Under the pieces are notes generated by a model, which did not search any database, was not told the origin of the DNA, and was given only the letters and a program-made list of their open reading frames with translations. The position numbers and the translations under genes were made by a program. A stretch of DNA of 64,000 nt from JBQCHF01 sp051954955. GTDB taxonomy: Bacteria > Actinomycetota > Actinomycetes > Motilibacterales > Motilibacteraceae. The stretch lies in the NCBI GenBank assembly GCA_051954955.1, contig JBQCHF010000021.1, positions 1 to 64,000 on the forward strand, read 5' to 3'. Positions 44,986 to 53,269 of this stretch are shown here, in pieces; within the stretch, counting starts at the first letter, position 1, and each line of letters begins with the position of its first letter.

Positions 44986-45088
44986 GGGCGTAGGCGAGGT
45001 TACGTGGTCCGCGCCGGCGACATGCCGGGCGGCACGGGTCCTCGGCTGGCGCTGCGGCGCGTGCTACGCGTGTCGCGGTGACGGAGTA

Positions 45089-45141
45089 CGGAACAACCGC
45101 CCCGCGGGAGGCTCCGGAGGCCGCTTTCGGGGATTGTTCCG
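45089..45141. repeat. Inverted repeat upstream of the second DUF559-type gene
   Basis: CGGAACAA (45089-45096) and TTGTTCCG (45134-45141) are perfect 8-base arms with a GC-rich spacer. It lies 65 bases before GTG 45206 and could be an operator or the left boundary of an inserted gene. Confidence 0.45.
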
Positions 45142-45205
45142 TCCTGCGTTACCGCCTGTGGACGGACTGAGGCGGAACTGGGCGAGCTCGGCGACGCTTG
45201 GCCGG

Positions 45206-46186
45206 GTGGATCCGGCCGAGCTGATGCGCGCGCTGCGCGGGAGCGCCCGCTGGGAGCAGCTGCGCGGGATCGTCAGCTTCCGCTCGCTCTCCCGTGCCGT
45301 CGAGGCCGGCGCGCTCCGGCACCCGGCTCGTGGCACCTACGTCCTGCCCACGAATCCCCGGCATCTCGACCTGGCGGCCGCCGTGGGCGGCGTCGTGTCC
45401 CACGGCGCCGCAGCCGAGCTGCTCGGGCTCCACCTGGTCCAGGCGGCCCCGACCACCCTCACCGTCCCTCCTCACGCGCGGCGACAGCCGGGGGCTGCGG
45501 CCCTCTGCTACCGGGCGCTCGGCCATGACGAGCACGCGGACGGCGTCACGTCCCCGCTGCGGACCGCCCTGGACTGTGCCCGGGATCTGCCCCTGCGCGA
45601 CGCCCTGGCCGTGGGCGACGGCGTGCTGCGGGAGCGCTTGGTCACCCCGGACGAGCTGCGCTCGGCGGCCGCCGGCCTGCGGGGACCGGGCAGCAAGCGC
45701 GCTCGACAGGGCGTCGAGCACGTGGACGGACGCAGCGCGAACGCCTTCGAGAGTGCCGCGCGAGCCATCGCCCTGTCCGTGGGACTGTCCCTGCAGCCGC
45801 AGCTGGTGGTCCGGCACGAGGGCAGGTTCCTCGGCCGGGCCGACCTCGGCGACGAGGCCCTGGGGCTGCTGGTCGAGTGCGACTCCTTCGCGCACCACGG
45901 GAGCCGCCAGGCGCTCGACCGGGACTGCCGGCGCTACTGCGAGTTCGTGGCCGCGGGCTGGTGCGTGCTGCGCCTGTCGTGGGAGCAGGTGGTCCACGAC
46001 GCCGACTGGGTCGCGCACCTGCTGACCCGCACCGTGCACCTGCGGGCACCGGCCTCCCGGCGACCGGCTCAGGCCCGTTCGGGCACCGGCTCCAGGGCGG
46101 CCGCTCCGGCGTCGCCGGCCGCCGGCGCAGCCACCCGCCGGCCCAGGGCGGCGCCGAGCAGGGCGACGGCGGCCATCACGGCGTAG
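45206..46186 (+). CDS. DUF559/AbiEi-like protein, second copy in the window
   Basis: The 326-residue protein has the same layout as the gene at 24195: an N-terminal winged-helix-like part (WEQLRGIVSFRSLSRAVEAG, then HPARGTYVLP) and a C-terminal Vsr/DUF559 nuclease-like segment (FLGRADLGDEALGLLVECDS in part, then DCRRYCEFVAAGWCVLRLSW). Candidate catalytic residues are Asp in RADLG and Glu in LVECDS. GTG 45206 is preferred over upstream codons that read over the helicase promoter. The last 38 codons run antisense to the MFS gene and encode an Ala/Arg/Pro tail, suggesting that the original stop was lost. Confidence 0.78.
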   Translation: MDPAELMRALRGSARWEQLRGIVSFRSLSRAVEAGALRHPARGTYVLPTNPRHLDLAAAVGGVVSHGAAAELLGLHLVQAAPTTLTVPPHARRQPGAAALCYRALGHDEHADGVTSPLRTALDCARDLPLRDALAVGDGVLRERLVTPDELRSAAAGLRGPGSKRARQGVEHVDGRSANAFESAARAIALSVGLSLQPQLVVRHEGRFLGRADLGDEALGLLVECDSFAHHGSRQALDRDCRRYCEFVAAGWCVLRLSWEQVVHDADWVAHLLTRTVHLRAPASRRPAQARSGTGSRAAAPASPAAGAATRRPRAAPSRATAAITA

Positions 46187-47520
46187 ATGGCGAGGAAGAC
46201 GGCGCTGTCGCCGTGGCCGGCGACGTCGCGGCCGTGCAGGGCGGCGAAGACCGAGCCGGCCAGGCCGATGAGCAGGACCGAGCCGAGGCCGTCGCTGAGC
46301 TGCAGGGCGGCACTGTTGGCGCCCTGGTCGGCGGGGGCGGACTGCTCGAGCACCAGCACCGAGAGGCTGGCGGTGAGCAGGCCCATGCCGACGGCGCCCA
46401 CCGCCCAGCAGACCGCGGCCAGGGCGGCGGGCACCCGGGCGTCGAGGGTGAGCGCCACCCCGCAGATCCCCGCGGCCACCAGCAGGGCTCCGCCGGAGAC
46501 CAGCCGGTGGCGGGGCACCCGCAGGCCGGGCCGGCCCTGGAACCACGAGCCGAGCGCCCAGCCGAGCGCGCCGCCGGTGAGGGCGAGGCCGGCCTGGGTG
46601 GGGCTGAGGTGGCGCTGCTCGACGAGCATGAGCGGCACGAACGACTCGGCGCCGAAGAACGCCCCGCCGATGACGCCGCGCTCGAGCACCGTGGTGGGCA
46701 GTCCGCGGCGGGCCCGCAGCGTGCCCGGCGGCAGCAGCCGGGGCAGGCTGCCCACCAGCAGGCCGGCGCCCAGCACCCCCAGCGCGAGCCCGAGCAGGTC
46801 CAGGCGCTGCCCGGCCAGCTGCAGCAGGCCGGCCCCGGCGGCGGTGGCCAGCGCCAGCCGCTTCCGGCCGGTCCGCGCCGCGGTCGCGGGCACGTCCGGC
46901 TGCGCCGGCTCGATGTCCATGGGCGTGTCCATGGGCGTGTCCACCGGCGTGCCCACCGGCGTGTCCAGCCCGCGCAGGGACGGCACCACGAACACCATCG
47001 CCAGGGCCACGAACGGCGGCACCCCGAGGAACACCGCCCGCCAGCTGACCTGCTCGGCGGCCCAGCCGGCCAGCGCCGGTCCGACGATCGAGGGCAGCAC
47101 CCCGGCCGCCGAGATGGCCGAGAACACCCGGGGCCGCAAGGACTCCGGGTAGCGGCGGGCGATGACGACGTAGAGCGCGACGAGCACCATGCCGCCACCG
47201 AGGCCCTGGACCGCGCGGCCGGCCACGAACACCGGCATCGACGTCGCGGTGCCGGCCACCAGCAGGCCGACGGCGAAGGTGGCCGCGCCGCCGAGGAACG
47301 GCTCGCGCGGGCCGCGCCGGTCCGACCACTCCCCGGCCACCACCATGGCGAACAGCGAGGTGGTCAGGTAGGCGCTGAAGCCCCAGGCGTAGAGGGACAG
47401 GCCGTGCAGCGCGCGCACCGCGACCGGCATGGCCGTGGCGACCGCCATCGCCTCGAAGGCGATGACGAGCACCGAGACGACGATGCCGGCGGTGAGCCGG
47501 CGGTAGCCGGGGCCGAGCAG
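46069..47520 (-). CDS. MFS transporter (14-TM-type drug exporter); start codon unclear
   Basis: The hydrophobic protein of about 483 residues has the MFS signature motifs: GEWSDRRGPREPF between helices 2 and 3, and the motif C-like VLPSIVGPALAGW. The coding similarity must include LLGPGYRRLTAGIVVSVLV at the first helix. In this frame no ATG, GTG or TTG lies between 47847 and GTG 47472, which is inside the first helix. CTG 47520, in front of the conserved LLGPGYRR segment, is the most plausible start, overlapping nothing and lying 26 bases after the DUF3039 stop. It probably exports small molecules. Confidence 0.8.
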   Translation of the reverse strand: MLGPGYRRLTAGIVVSVLVIAFEAMAVATAMPVAVRALHGLSLYAWGFSAYLTTSLFAMVVAGEWSDRRGPREPFLGGAATFAVGLLVAGTATSMPVFVAGRAVQGLGGGMVLVALYVVIARRYPESLRPRVFSAISAAGVLPSIVGPALAGWAAEQVSWRAVFLGVPPFVALAMVFVVPSLRGLDTPVGTPVDTPMDTPMDIEPAQPDVPATAARTGRKRLALATAAGAGLLQLAGQRLDLLGLALGVLGAGLLVGSLPRLLPPGTLRARRGLPTTVLERGVIGGAFFGAESFVPLMLVEQRHLSPTQAGLALTGGALGWALGSWFQGRPGLRVPRHRLVSGGALLVAAGICGVALTLDARVPAALAAVCWAVGAVGMGLLTASLSVLVLEQSAPADQGANSAALQLSDGLGSVLLIGLAGSVFAALHGRDVAGHGDSAVFLAIYAVMAAVALLGAALGRRVAAPAAGDAGAAALEPVPERA

Positions 47521-47545
47521 CCGAGGTGGCGGCGGGCTCTGCGGG

Positions 47546-47872
47546 CTACTGCTCGTCGCCGTTCCCGTCGCCGTCGCCGGGCGGGAGGCCGTCGTAGATC
47601 TCCTTGCAGGTGGGGCAGACCGGGAAGCGCTTGGGGTCGCGGCTGGGCACCCAGACCTTCCCGCACAGGGCGGTGATCGGGACGCCGGTGACCATCGACT
47701 CCATGATCTTGTCGCGGTCGGCGTAGTGCGCGAACCGCTCGTGGTCGCCCTCGTCGTAGCGGTAGTCCGGGACGACCTCGGGCTCGAGGATCGTCGTGCC
47801 GGCGCCGGGGCCGACCGGCTCGGGACCAAGAGGCTCGCTCGTAGCACGCTCTCTCATGGCACGCTCGCTCAT
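47546..47872 (-). CDS. DUF3039 family small zinc-ribbon-like protein
   Basis: The 108-residue protein has the DUF3039 core: a HYADRDKIMESMVTGVPITA segment and the Cys-containing CGKVWVPSRDPKRFPVCPTC in which three Cys may bind zinc, and an acidic Gly/Asp tail (GDGDGNGDEQ). The family is restricted to actinobacteria and its role is not known. ATG 47872 is the likely start, with a second in-frame ATG five codons later. It precedes the MFS gene on the same strand. Confidence 0.9.
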   Translation of the reverse strand: MSERAMRERATSEPLGPEPVGPGAGTTILEPEVVPDYRYDEGDHERFAHYADRDKIMESMVTGVPITALCGKVWVPSRDPKRFPVCPTCKEIYDGLPPGDGDGNGDEQ

Positions 47873-47913
47873 GGGACCGAGTGTAGGCAGCGCCCGGGCA
47901 TGCGGGCGGACGG

Positions 47914-48507
47914 TCAGCGGGTGCTGAGCAGCAGGTAGCGCTCGTCCTCGATCGGGCCGCCCCACAGCGCCGGGTCGGGCAGCGGCACCACCTCGGCCTC
48001 GTCCCGGTGCCCCAGCACCAGCTCGCGGGTGCGCTGCGCCGGCAGCCCGCCGCCGGTCCACCAGCGGCCCTCGACCAGCACCAACCGGCCCCCGGGGGCG
48101 AGCAGGCGCACCCACCGGCGGACCGCGTCGTCGGGGTCGGGCAGCGCCCAGAGCACGTGCCGCACCAGGACGACGTCGACGCTCCCCTCCGGCAGCGGCG
48201 GGGCCCCGGCGTCGCCGACGGCGAAGGTGGCCGCCGCCCCGGCAGCGGCCGCCTTGGCCCGGGCGGCCGCGACCATCCGCGGGGCGAGGTCGACCCCGGT
48301 GACGACGTGGCCGGCCTGCGCCAGCAGCACCGCCAGCGAGCCGGTGCCGGCCCCCAGGTCGGCCACCCGGGACGCCGGCGGCACCAGCGGGAGCAGCAGC
48401 CCGGCCCATGCGGCGCTCACGGCGGGGTCGCCGAGCCCGTGGTCGGGCTCGTCGTCGAAGGTGCCGGCCTGCTCGTCCCAGTAGTCCCGCACGTCGTTGC
48501 TCTTCAC
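47914..48507 (-). CDS. Class I SAM-dependent methyltransferase
   Basis: The 197-residue enzyme has motif I VADLGAGTGSLAVLL, the acidic strand VTGVDLAPRM and motif III-like LLAPGGRLVLVEGRWW. The substrate is unknown. GTG 48507 is chosen because the family N-terminus (KSNDVRDYWDEQAGTFD) follows immediately. Codons upstream overlap the divergent or downstream region of the DHA2 gene and lack similarity. Confidence 0.85.
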   Translation of the reverse strand: MKSNDVRDYWDEQAGTFDDEPDHGLGDPAVSAAWAGLLLPLVPPASRVADLGAGTGSLAVLLAQAGHVVTGVDLAPRMVAAARAKAAAAGAAATFAVGDAGAPPLPEGSVDVVLVRHVLWALPDPDDAVRRWVRLLAPGGRLVLVEGRWWTGGGLPAQRTRELVLGHRDEAEVVPLPDPALWGGPIEDERYLLLSTR

Positions 48508-48571
48508 TGCACCCCGTCCGGTCGGCTGGCCGTCACCGCACGCTACCTGCGCTCCCCGACGCCGCTCGCGC

Positions 48572-50269
48572 TCACGACCGGCGGTGCCGCCCGGCCCCCT
48601 GCCGCGGCCCGCGCAGGTCCACGGTCCGCTCGTCCGTCCGGTCGCGGGACCCGGTGGCGTCGGCACTCCCGCTGTCCGCGCCGTCCGGCCGGCCCGGCAG
48701 CCACACCGCCACCACCAGGGCGCCGAGCGCGGCGACGCCGGCCGCGGCCAGCGCGGTCACGTGCAGGGCGTGCATGAACGCCGCGCGCGCCGGGTCGGCC
48801 AGCGCCGCACCCAGCTGCGGGGGCAGCTGCCGGGCCACCTCCAGCGCGGCACCCAGCGACTGCCCCGCCGCCTGCCCGGCGGCGGCGGGCAGCGCGTCCG
48901 GCAGCGAGCCGAGCAGCCCGCTGGAGTAGGTGGCCGACAGGATCGAGCCGAGGATCGCGATGCCCAGGGCGCCGCCCACCTGACGGGTGGTGTTGTTGAC
49001 CGCCGACCCCGCGCCCGCGCGCTCCCGCGGCAGCACCAGCTGGATCGAGGTCGTGGACGGGGCGATGGTGTTGGCCAGCCCCGTGCCCTGCAGGAACAGG
49101 ATCCCCTCGAGGAACCAGATGCTGCTGCTCACCTGAAGCTGGGTGTAGAGCAGGAACGCCACGACCACGATGGACAGGCCCGTGGCGGCCACCAGCTTCG
49201 CCCCGAAGCGGCGCACCAGACGGCTGGACAGCGGCGAGAACACCGCCACCGCGATCGCCACCGGCAGCAGCCGCAGCCCGGCCTGGAACGGGGAGTACGC
49301 CCGGGCGAACTGCAGGTAGAAGGTGAGGAAGAAGGTGACGCCGAACAGCGCGAAGAACGCCAGGGTGACCGCCGCGCTGGCGGCGGAGAAGGCGCGGTTG
49401 CGGAACAGCGCGACGTCGAGGGCCGGGTGGTCGCTGCGCCGCTCCAGCAGCCAGAAGGCTGCCAGCACCACCAGGCCGCCCAGGAACGAGCCGACCGCCA
49501 CCGGGTCGGTGAACGACCCGTTCTCGCCGGCCCGGATGATGCCGAAGACCAGCGCGACCAGCCCGACGATCGAGAGCAGGACGCCGGCCGGGTCCAGCCG
49601 CTGCGGGTCCGGGTCCTTGCTGTCCGGCACCAGCCGCTAGACCAGGAACAGGCCGACGACCACCAGCGGCACGTTGACCAGGAAGACCGAGCCCCACCAG
49701 AACCGCTCGAGCAGCGCGCCGCCGGTGATCGGGCCGATGGCGATGGCCAGCCCGGACACGCCGGCCCAGATGCCGATGGCCTTGCCGCGCTCGTCGGCGT
49801 CGAAGACGTAGTTGATGATCGACAGGGTGCTGGGCAGCACCGCGGCGCCGCCGACGGCCATCAGCGCCCGGGTGCCGATGAGCATGCCCGGCCCGACGGC
49901 GTAGGCCGACAGCGCCGAGGCGATGCCGAACACCGTGATGCCGAGCAGCAGGGCGGGCTTGCGCCCGTAGCGGTCGCCGAGGACGCCGAAGGTGAACAGC
50001 AGCGCGGCGAACGTGAGGGTGTAGGCGTCGAGGAACCACTGCTCCTGCGTCTGCGTGGCGCCGAGCTCGCGCTGGATGCTCGGCAGCGCCACGTTGAGGA
50101 TCGTGTTGTCGATGACGACGACGAGCAGGGAGACGCACAGCACCGCGAGGATCCACCAGCGGCGGGAGTGCACCTCGGCGGGGACGCCGCGGTCCGGCCC
50201 GTCGTCGCCGGTCTGTCGGTCTGCTGCTCCACCCCCCTGGTCGGTCGGCTCGGCCAGCTCGCTGTTCTT
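48572..50269 (-). pseudogene. DHA2 family MFS multidrug exporter split by an in-frame amber codon
   Basis: One continuous frame encodes a 14-helix EmrB/QacA-type transporter except for TAG at 49637-49639. The N-terminal part (ATG 50269, 210 residues) has MFS motif A GDRYGRKPALL, motif C-like GPITGGALLERFWW and ends in VVVGLFLV. After the stop the frame continues RLVPDSKDPDPQ without shift, through helices 7-14. A Trp or Leu codon is expected at this place, so a TGG-to-TAG change is the simplest cause. The second part could restart at ATG 49630 but would be non-functional alone. Confidence 0.85.
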
Positions 50270-50377
50270 CATCCGACGACGCACGCGCAGAACTCCTCGC
50301 ACAGCCGGTCCGGCTGCTCGTTTCCGGGACCACCGACCGCTTCCCGGTGCTGCGCCCTGCAACCATCTCTCCCGCTG

Positions 50378-50403
50378 GTGATCATGCACAGGATGTAGAT
50401 CAC
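50378..50403. repeat. Intergenic imperfect palindrome with GTGATC/GATCAC ends
   Basis: The element begins GTGATCATGCA and ends TAGATCAC, upstream of the DHA2 gene and YqgE start-to-stop gap. Its ends are the same as the palindromes at 24059 and 25175, but the inner stem differs. Confidence 0.4.
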
Positions 50404-50469
50404 GCGCGGACCCGACCTTGTCGATCTGCACGATCTGCATGGTCAGCAAGGGTCTGTGGGGCGAGAGGG

Positions 50470-51090
50470 TCAGTTCATCGAGGGGTCGTCGGGGAAGGTC
50501 GAGACGAGGGCCAGGTCGCCGCGCTGGCGGCGCAGGACGGCCCGCCAGAGCACCTGCGGGGCGTCGCTGAAGGCGTCGCCGGGCTCGGCCTCGAGGACCC
50601 ACCAGGCACCCTCGGCCAGCTCGGCCTCCAGCTGCCCCGGAGCCCAGCCGGCGTAGCCGGCGAAGATGCGCAGAGCACCGATCTCGGCGGCCACGACCTC
50701 CGGCGGCACGTCGAGGTCGACCAGGCCCAGCGCGCCGCTCACCCGCCGCCAGCCCATCGGCTCGCCGGCTCCCGGCACCTGGGCCAGCGCGAGCGCGGCG
50801 TCGGTGGCGACCGGTCCGCCGGAGAACACGACGCCCGGGCCGGTGGCGTAGGGCCGCCAGACCGGGAGCACCTCGGCGACGTCGACCGAGGTGGGCCGGT
50901 TGACCACCACGCCCAGCGCGCCGTCCTCGTCGTGGTCGAGGATCACCACCACGGAGCGGGCGAAGGTGGGGTCGCCGAGCAGCGGGGTGGCCACCAGCAG
51001 TCGGCCGGTGAGGCTCTGCACCGCCGCGCCCTCGCCCGTCGGGCCGAGCGGGCCGTCGCCGGTGGGGTCGCCCTGCGGGAAGTCGGTCAC
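50470..51090 (-). CDS. YqgE/AlgH family protein
   Basis: The 206-residue protein has the family pattern: LTGRLLVATPLLGDPTFARS in part at the start of the domain, VVVILDHDEDGALGVVVNRPT in part, and GYAGWAPGQLEAELAEGAWW at the end. Its biochemical function is not established; it is widely conserved. GTG 51090 overlaps the VanZ-like stop by four bases, so the two are co-transcribed. Confidence 0.93.
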   Translation of the reverse strand: MTDFPQGDPTGDGPLGPTGEGAAVQSLTGRLLVATPLLGDPTFARSVVVILDHDEDGALGVVVNRPTSVDVAEVLPVWRPYATGPGVVFSGGPVATDAALALAQVPGAGEPMGWRRVSGALGLVDLDVPPEVVAAEIGALRIFAGYAGWAPGQLEAELAEGAWWVLEAEPGDAFSDAPQVLWRAVLRRQRGDLALVSTFPDDPSMN

Positions 51091-51494
51091 GGGGTCATCG
51101 TGCTCTCGCCGGCGGCCGCACGCTCGACCCTCGGCGCCATCCGCCCCGGCCGCCAGCGCACCGCGACAGCAGTCCCCAGCAGCGTGCCGACGACGTCGGC
51201 CAGGGCGTCGTGCCAGTCGCCGTCGCGGTGCGGCAGCAGGGTCCCCTGGACGACCTCGCTGACGCCGGCGTGGACCAGCAGCATCGGCACCACCCAGCGC
51301 AGCGGCAGCCCGACGGCGGCCGCGGTGAGCGCGACGGCGCCGAAGAGCACGGCGTGCACGAGCTTGTCCAGGTGCGGGATGCCGCCCTCGCTGGGACCGC
51401 TGGGGGCGTAGAGGGCGACCAGCTGCGCGGCCAGCGCGAGGCCGAACAGGACCCGCCAGCCGCGCGGACCCACCCGAACCGTCCCGCCGTCCAC
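51087..51494 (-). CDS. VanZ family membrane protein
   Basis: The 135-residue protein has three to four hydrophobic segments and the VanZ motif HLDKLVHAVLFGAVALTAAA (at residues about 42-61), followed by HAGVSEVVQGTLLPHRDGDWHDALADVVG in part, the second typical segment. In Enterococcus VanZ gives low teicoplanin resistance; most actinobacterial members have no proven role. GTG 51494 is the start. It is coupled to yqgE. Confidence 0.88.
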   Translation of the reverse strand: MDGGTVRVGPRGWRVLFGLALAAQLVALYAPSGPSEGGIPHLDKLVHAVLFGAVALTAAAVGLPLRWVVPMLLVHAGVSEVVQGTLLPHRDGDWHDALADVVGTLLGTAVAVRWRPGRMAPRVERAAAGESTMTP

Positions 51495-51555
51495 CGTGCC
51501 CCCTCCGCCTGCCTGCGCCCGTCGTCCGACGGTGCCGGCAGTCTCCCATCCGGGC

Positions 51556-53118
51556 TCAGCCGGCGGGGGTGGCGCAGGTGGTCGGGGTGCTCGTAGGCGT
51601 GGGGGTGCCCGTCGCGGTGCCCGTCGAGGTGCCCGTCGCGGTGCCCGTCGGGGTGGGCGTCCCGGTGGCGGTCGGGCTGGAGGTGTCCGACGGGGTCACG
51701 CTGGGGGTGGGCGTCTGGGTGGGCGACTGGGTGGGCGACTGGGTGGGCGACTGTGTGGGCGCGGCGGTGGAGGTCGCGGTGGGCTCGGCGCTGCCGGTGG
51801 GGGTGGGCGTCGCACTCGGAGCAGGGGTGCAGGTCGCCGTCCCGGTCGGGGTGGCTGTCCCCATCGCCGTGCCCGTCGTGCTGCTCGTGGGCGTGCTGCT
51901 GCTGGTGGGGGCGCCGGTGCTGCCGGCAGGGGAGCTGGAGGTGCTGGGCGGGATGCTGGTCGAGGTGCTGGGCGGGGTGCTGGTCGAGGTGCTGGTCGAG
52001 GTGCTGGTCGGGCCGGGCGAGGCGGGACCGGTCCGGGGAGGGCTGCTGGTGGGGGTACCGATGGACGTGCCCGTGGCGGCGGCGCTGGGGGTGCCGGTGG
52101 GCGTGCCGGCCGCCGTGGCCGCGGCGACCACGGAGCCGGTGGGCTGCGGTGTGGTCACGCTGGCCGGCGGCAGCGGGGTGCTGCTCGGGGGCAGCGGGCG
52201 CACCGCCACCGACGACGGCAGCGGGCTGGGCAGCGGCCCGGGCTTCACCCCGCGGGCGTAGGCGTCGGCGAGGGCGAGGACCAGGTCGGCGTACTCCGCG
52301 CTGTGGTTGTAGCGCAGGATCGAGGCGCGCCGCTGCGCGGGATCGGCGAGGTCCGCGCCATAGGCGCACAGGTAGCGACCGGCGGCCACCGCTGCGTCGT
52401 CGAGGTCCTGCGGGTCGGCCGTCCCGTCGCCGTCCGCGTCGGTGCCCACCACCGCCCAGGTGCCGGGCAGGAACTGCATCGGGCCGACGGCGCGGTCGTA
52501 GGTGGGATCGCCGTCCAGCCGGCCGCCGTCGGTGTCGCGCACCAGCGCGAACCCGTGCCCGTCCAGGGCGGGGCCGACGATGTCGGGCCGGCTGCGGCCG
52601 TCGACGCCGAGCACGCTGCCGCCGAACCGGCCGTGGTTGGACTCGACCCGGCCGATCGCCGCGAGCAGCGGCCAGTCCAGGCGGCACGAGGGCTCGGAGC
52701 GGTCCAGGGCGGAGGCGGCGGCGGAGTAGGCGGCCAGCGCGCGCACCGGGATGCCCGAGGCGGTCAGCCCGCGGGCCGCGGCCACCGGGTCGGGCGCGGC
52801 AGGCGTGGTCGTCGGGGTCGGGGTCACCCCGACGGTGGGCGGCGGGGTGGCCCGCAGCTGCACCTGGCTGACCGAGGCCGGCACCGTGGGCGGCAGCGAG
52901 GCGACGTCGAGCGGGCGGCCGGCGTCGGGGACGGTGACGCCCGAGCGCGGGGCGGGAGCCACCGCGAGGCCGCCGTGCGGGGCGGGCGCCGGCACCGCCT
53001 GCACCGATCCGGACGGGCGCGGCAGCAGGGTGCTCCCCAGCAGCAGGCCGGCGACGGCCCCGCCGGCGAGCACCGGCGCCAGGCCGGCGCGCGCAGCGGC
53101 GAGGACGGAACAGACCAC
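51556..53118 (-). CDS. Exported lytic transglycosylase with long Thr/Pro/Ser tail
   Basis: The 520-residue protein has an N-terminal signal or anchor (LAPVLAGGAVAGLLLG), a Pro/Thr linker, a MltB-type transglycosylase domain at about 125-290, and a tail of more than 220 residues rich in Thr, Pro and Ser. In the catalytic domain the Glu is in IGRVESNHGRFGG, with GPMQFLPGTWA and LRYNHSAEYADLVL following. It cleaves peptidoglycan. The tail includes PTQS repeats (12-base unit) and may be glycosylated and span the wall. GTG 53118 is used. Confidence 0.9.
   Translation of the reverse strand: MVCSVLAAARAGLAPVLAGGAVAGLLLGSTLLPRPSGSVQAVPAPAPHGGLAVAPAPRSGVTVPDAGRPLDVASLPPTVPASVSQVQLRATPPPTVGVTPTPTTTPAAPDPVAAARGLTASGIPVRALAAYSAAASALDRSEPSCRLDWPLLAAIGRVESNHGRFGGSVLGVDGRSRPDIVGPALDGHGFALVRDTDGGRLDGDPTYDRAVGPMQFLPGTWAVVGTDADGDGTADPQDLDDAAVAAGRYLCAYGADLADPAQRRASILRYNHSAEYADLVLALADAYARGVKPGPLPSPLPSSVAVRPLPPSSTPLPPASVTTPQPTGSVVAAATAAGTPTGTPSAAATGTSIGTPTSSPPRTGPASPGPTSTSTSTSTSTPPSTSTSIPPSTSSSPAGSTGAPTSSSTPTSSTTGTAMGTATPTGTATCTPAPSATPTPTGSAEPTATSTAAPTQSPTQSPTQSPTQTPTPSVTPSDTSSPTATGTPTPTGTATGTSTGTATGTPTPTSTPTTCATPAG
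51719..51754. repeat. Twelve-base tandem repeat in the transglycosylase tail
   Basis: The unit GTGGGCGACTGG occurs three times from 51719, the last with one change, encoding (antisense) PTQS repeats. It is a likely site of length variation. Confidence 0.85.
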
Positions 53119-53269
53119 GCGATTCCCCCGGCCGGCTCGACGTCACGTCGTGCGCCATCCTGCGCCCGCATCCGCCAGCGCGCACCGGTCACGAGGGGAA
53201 ATGCGGCAAGGAGTGGGCGGGCGCACAGCCGACCGCCACCGGTGGTACCGAGGCGGTCACGCCGGGGCG

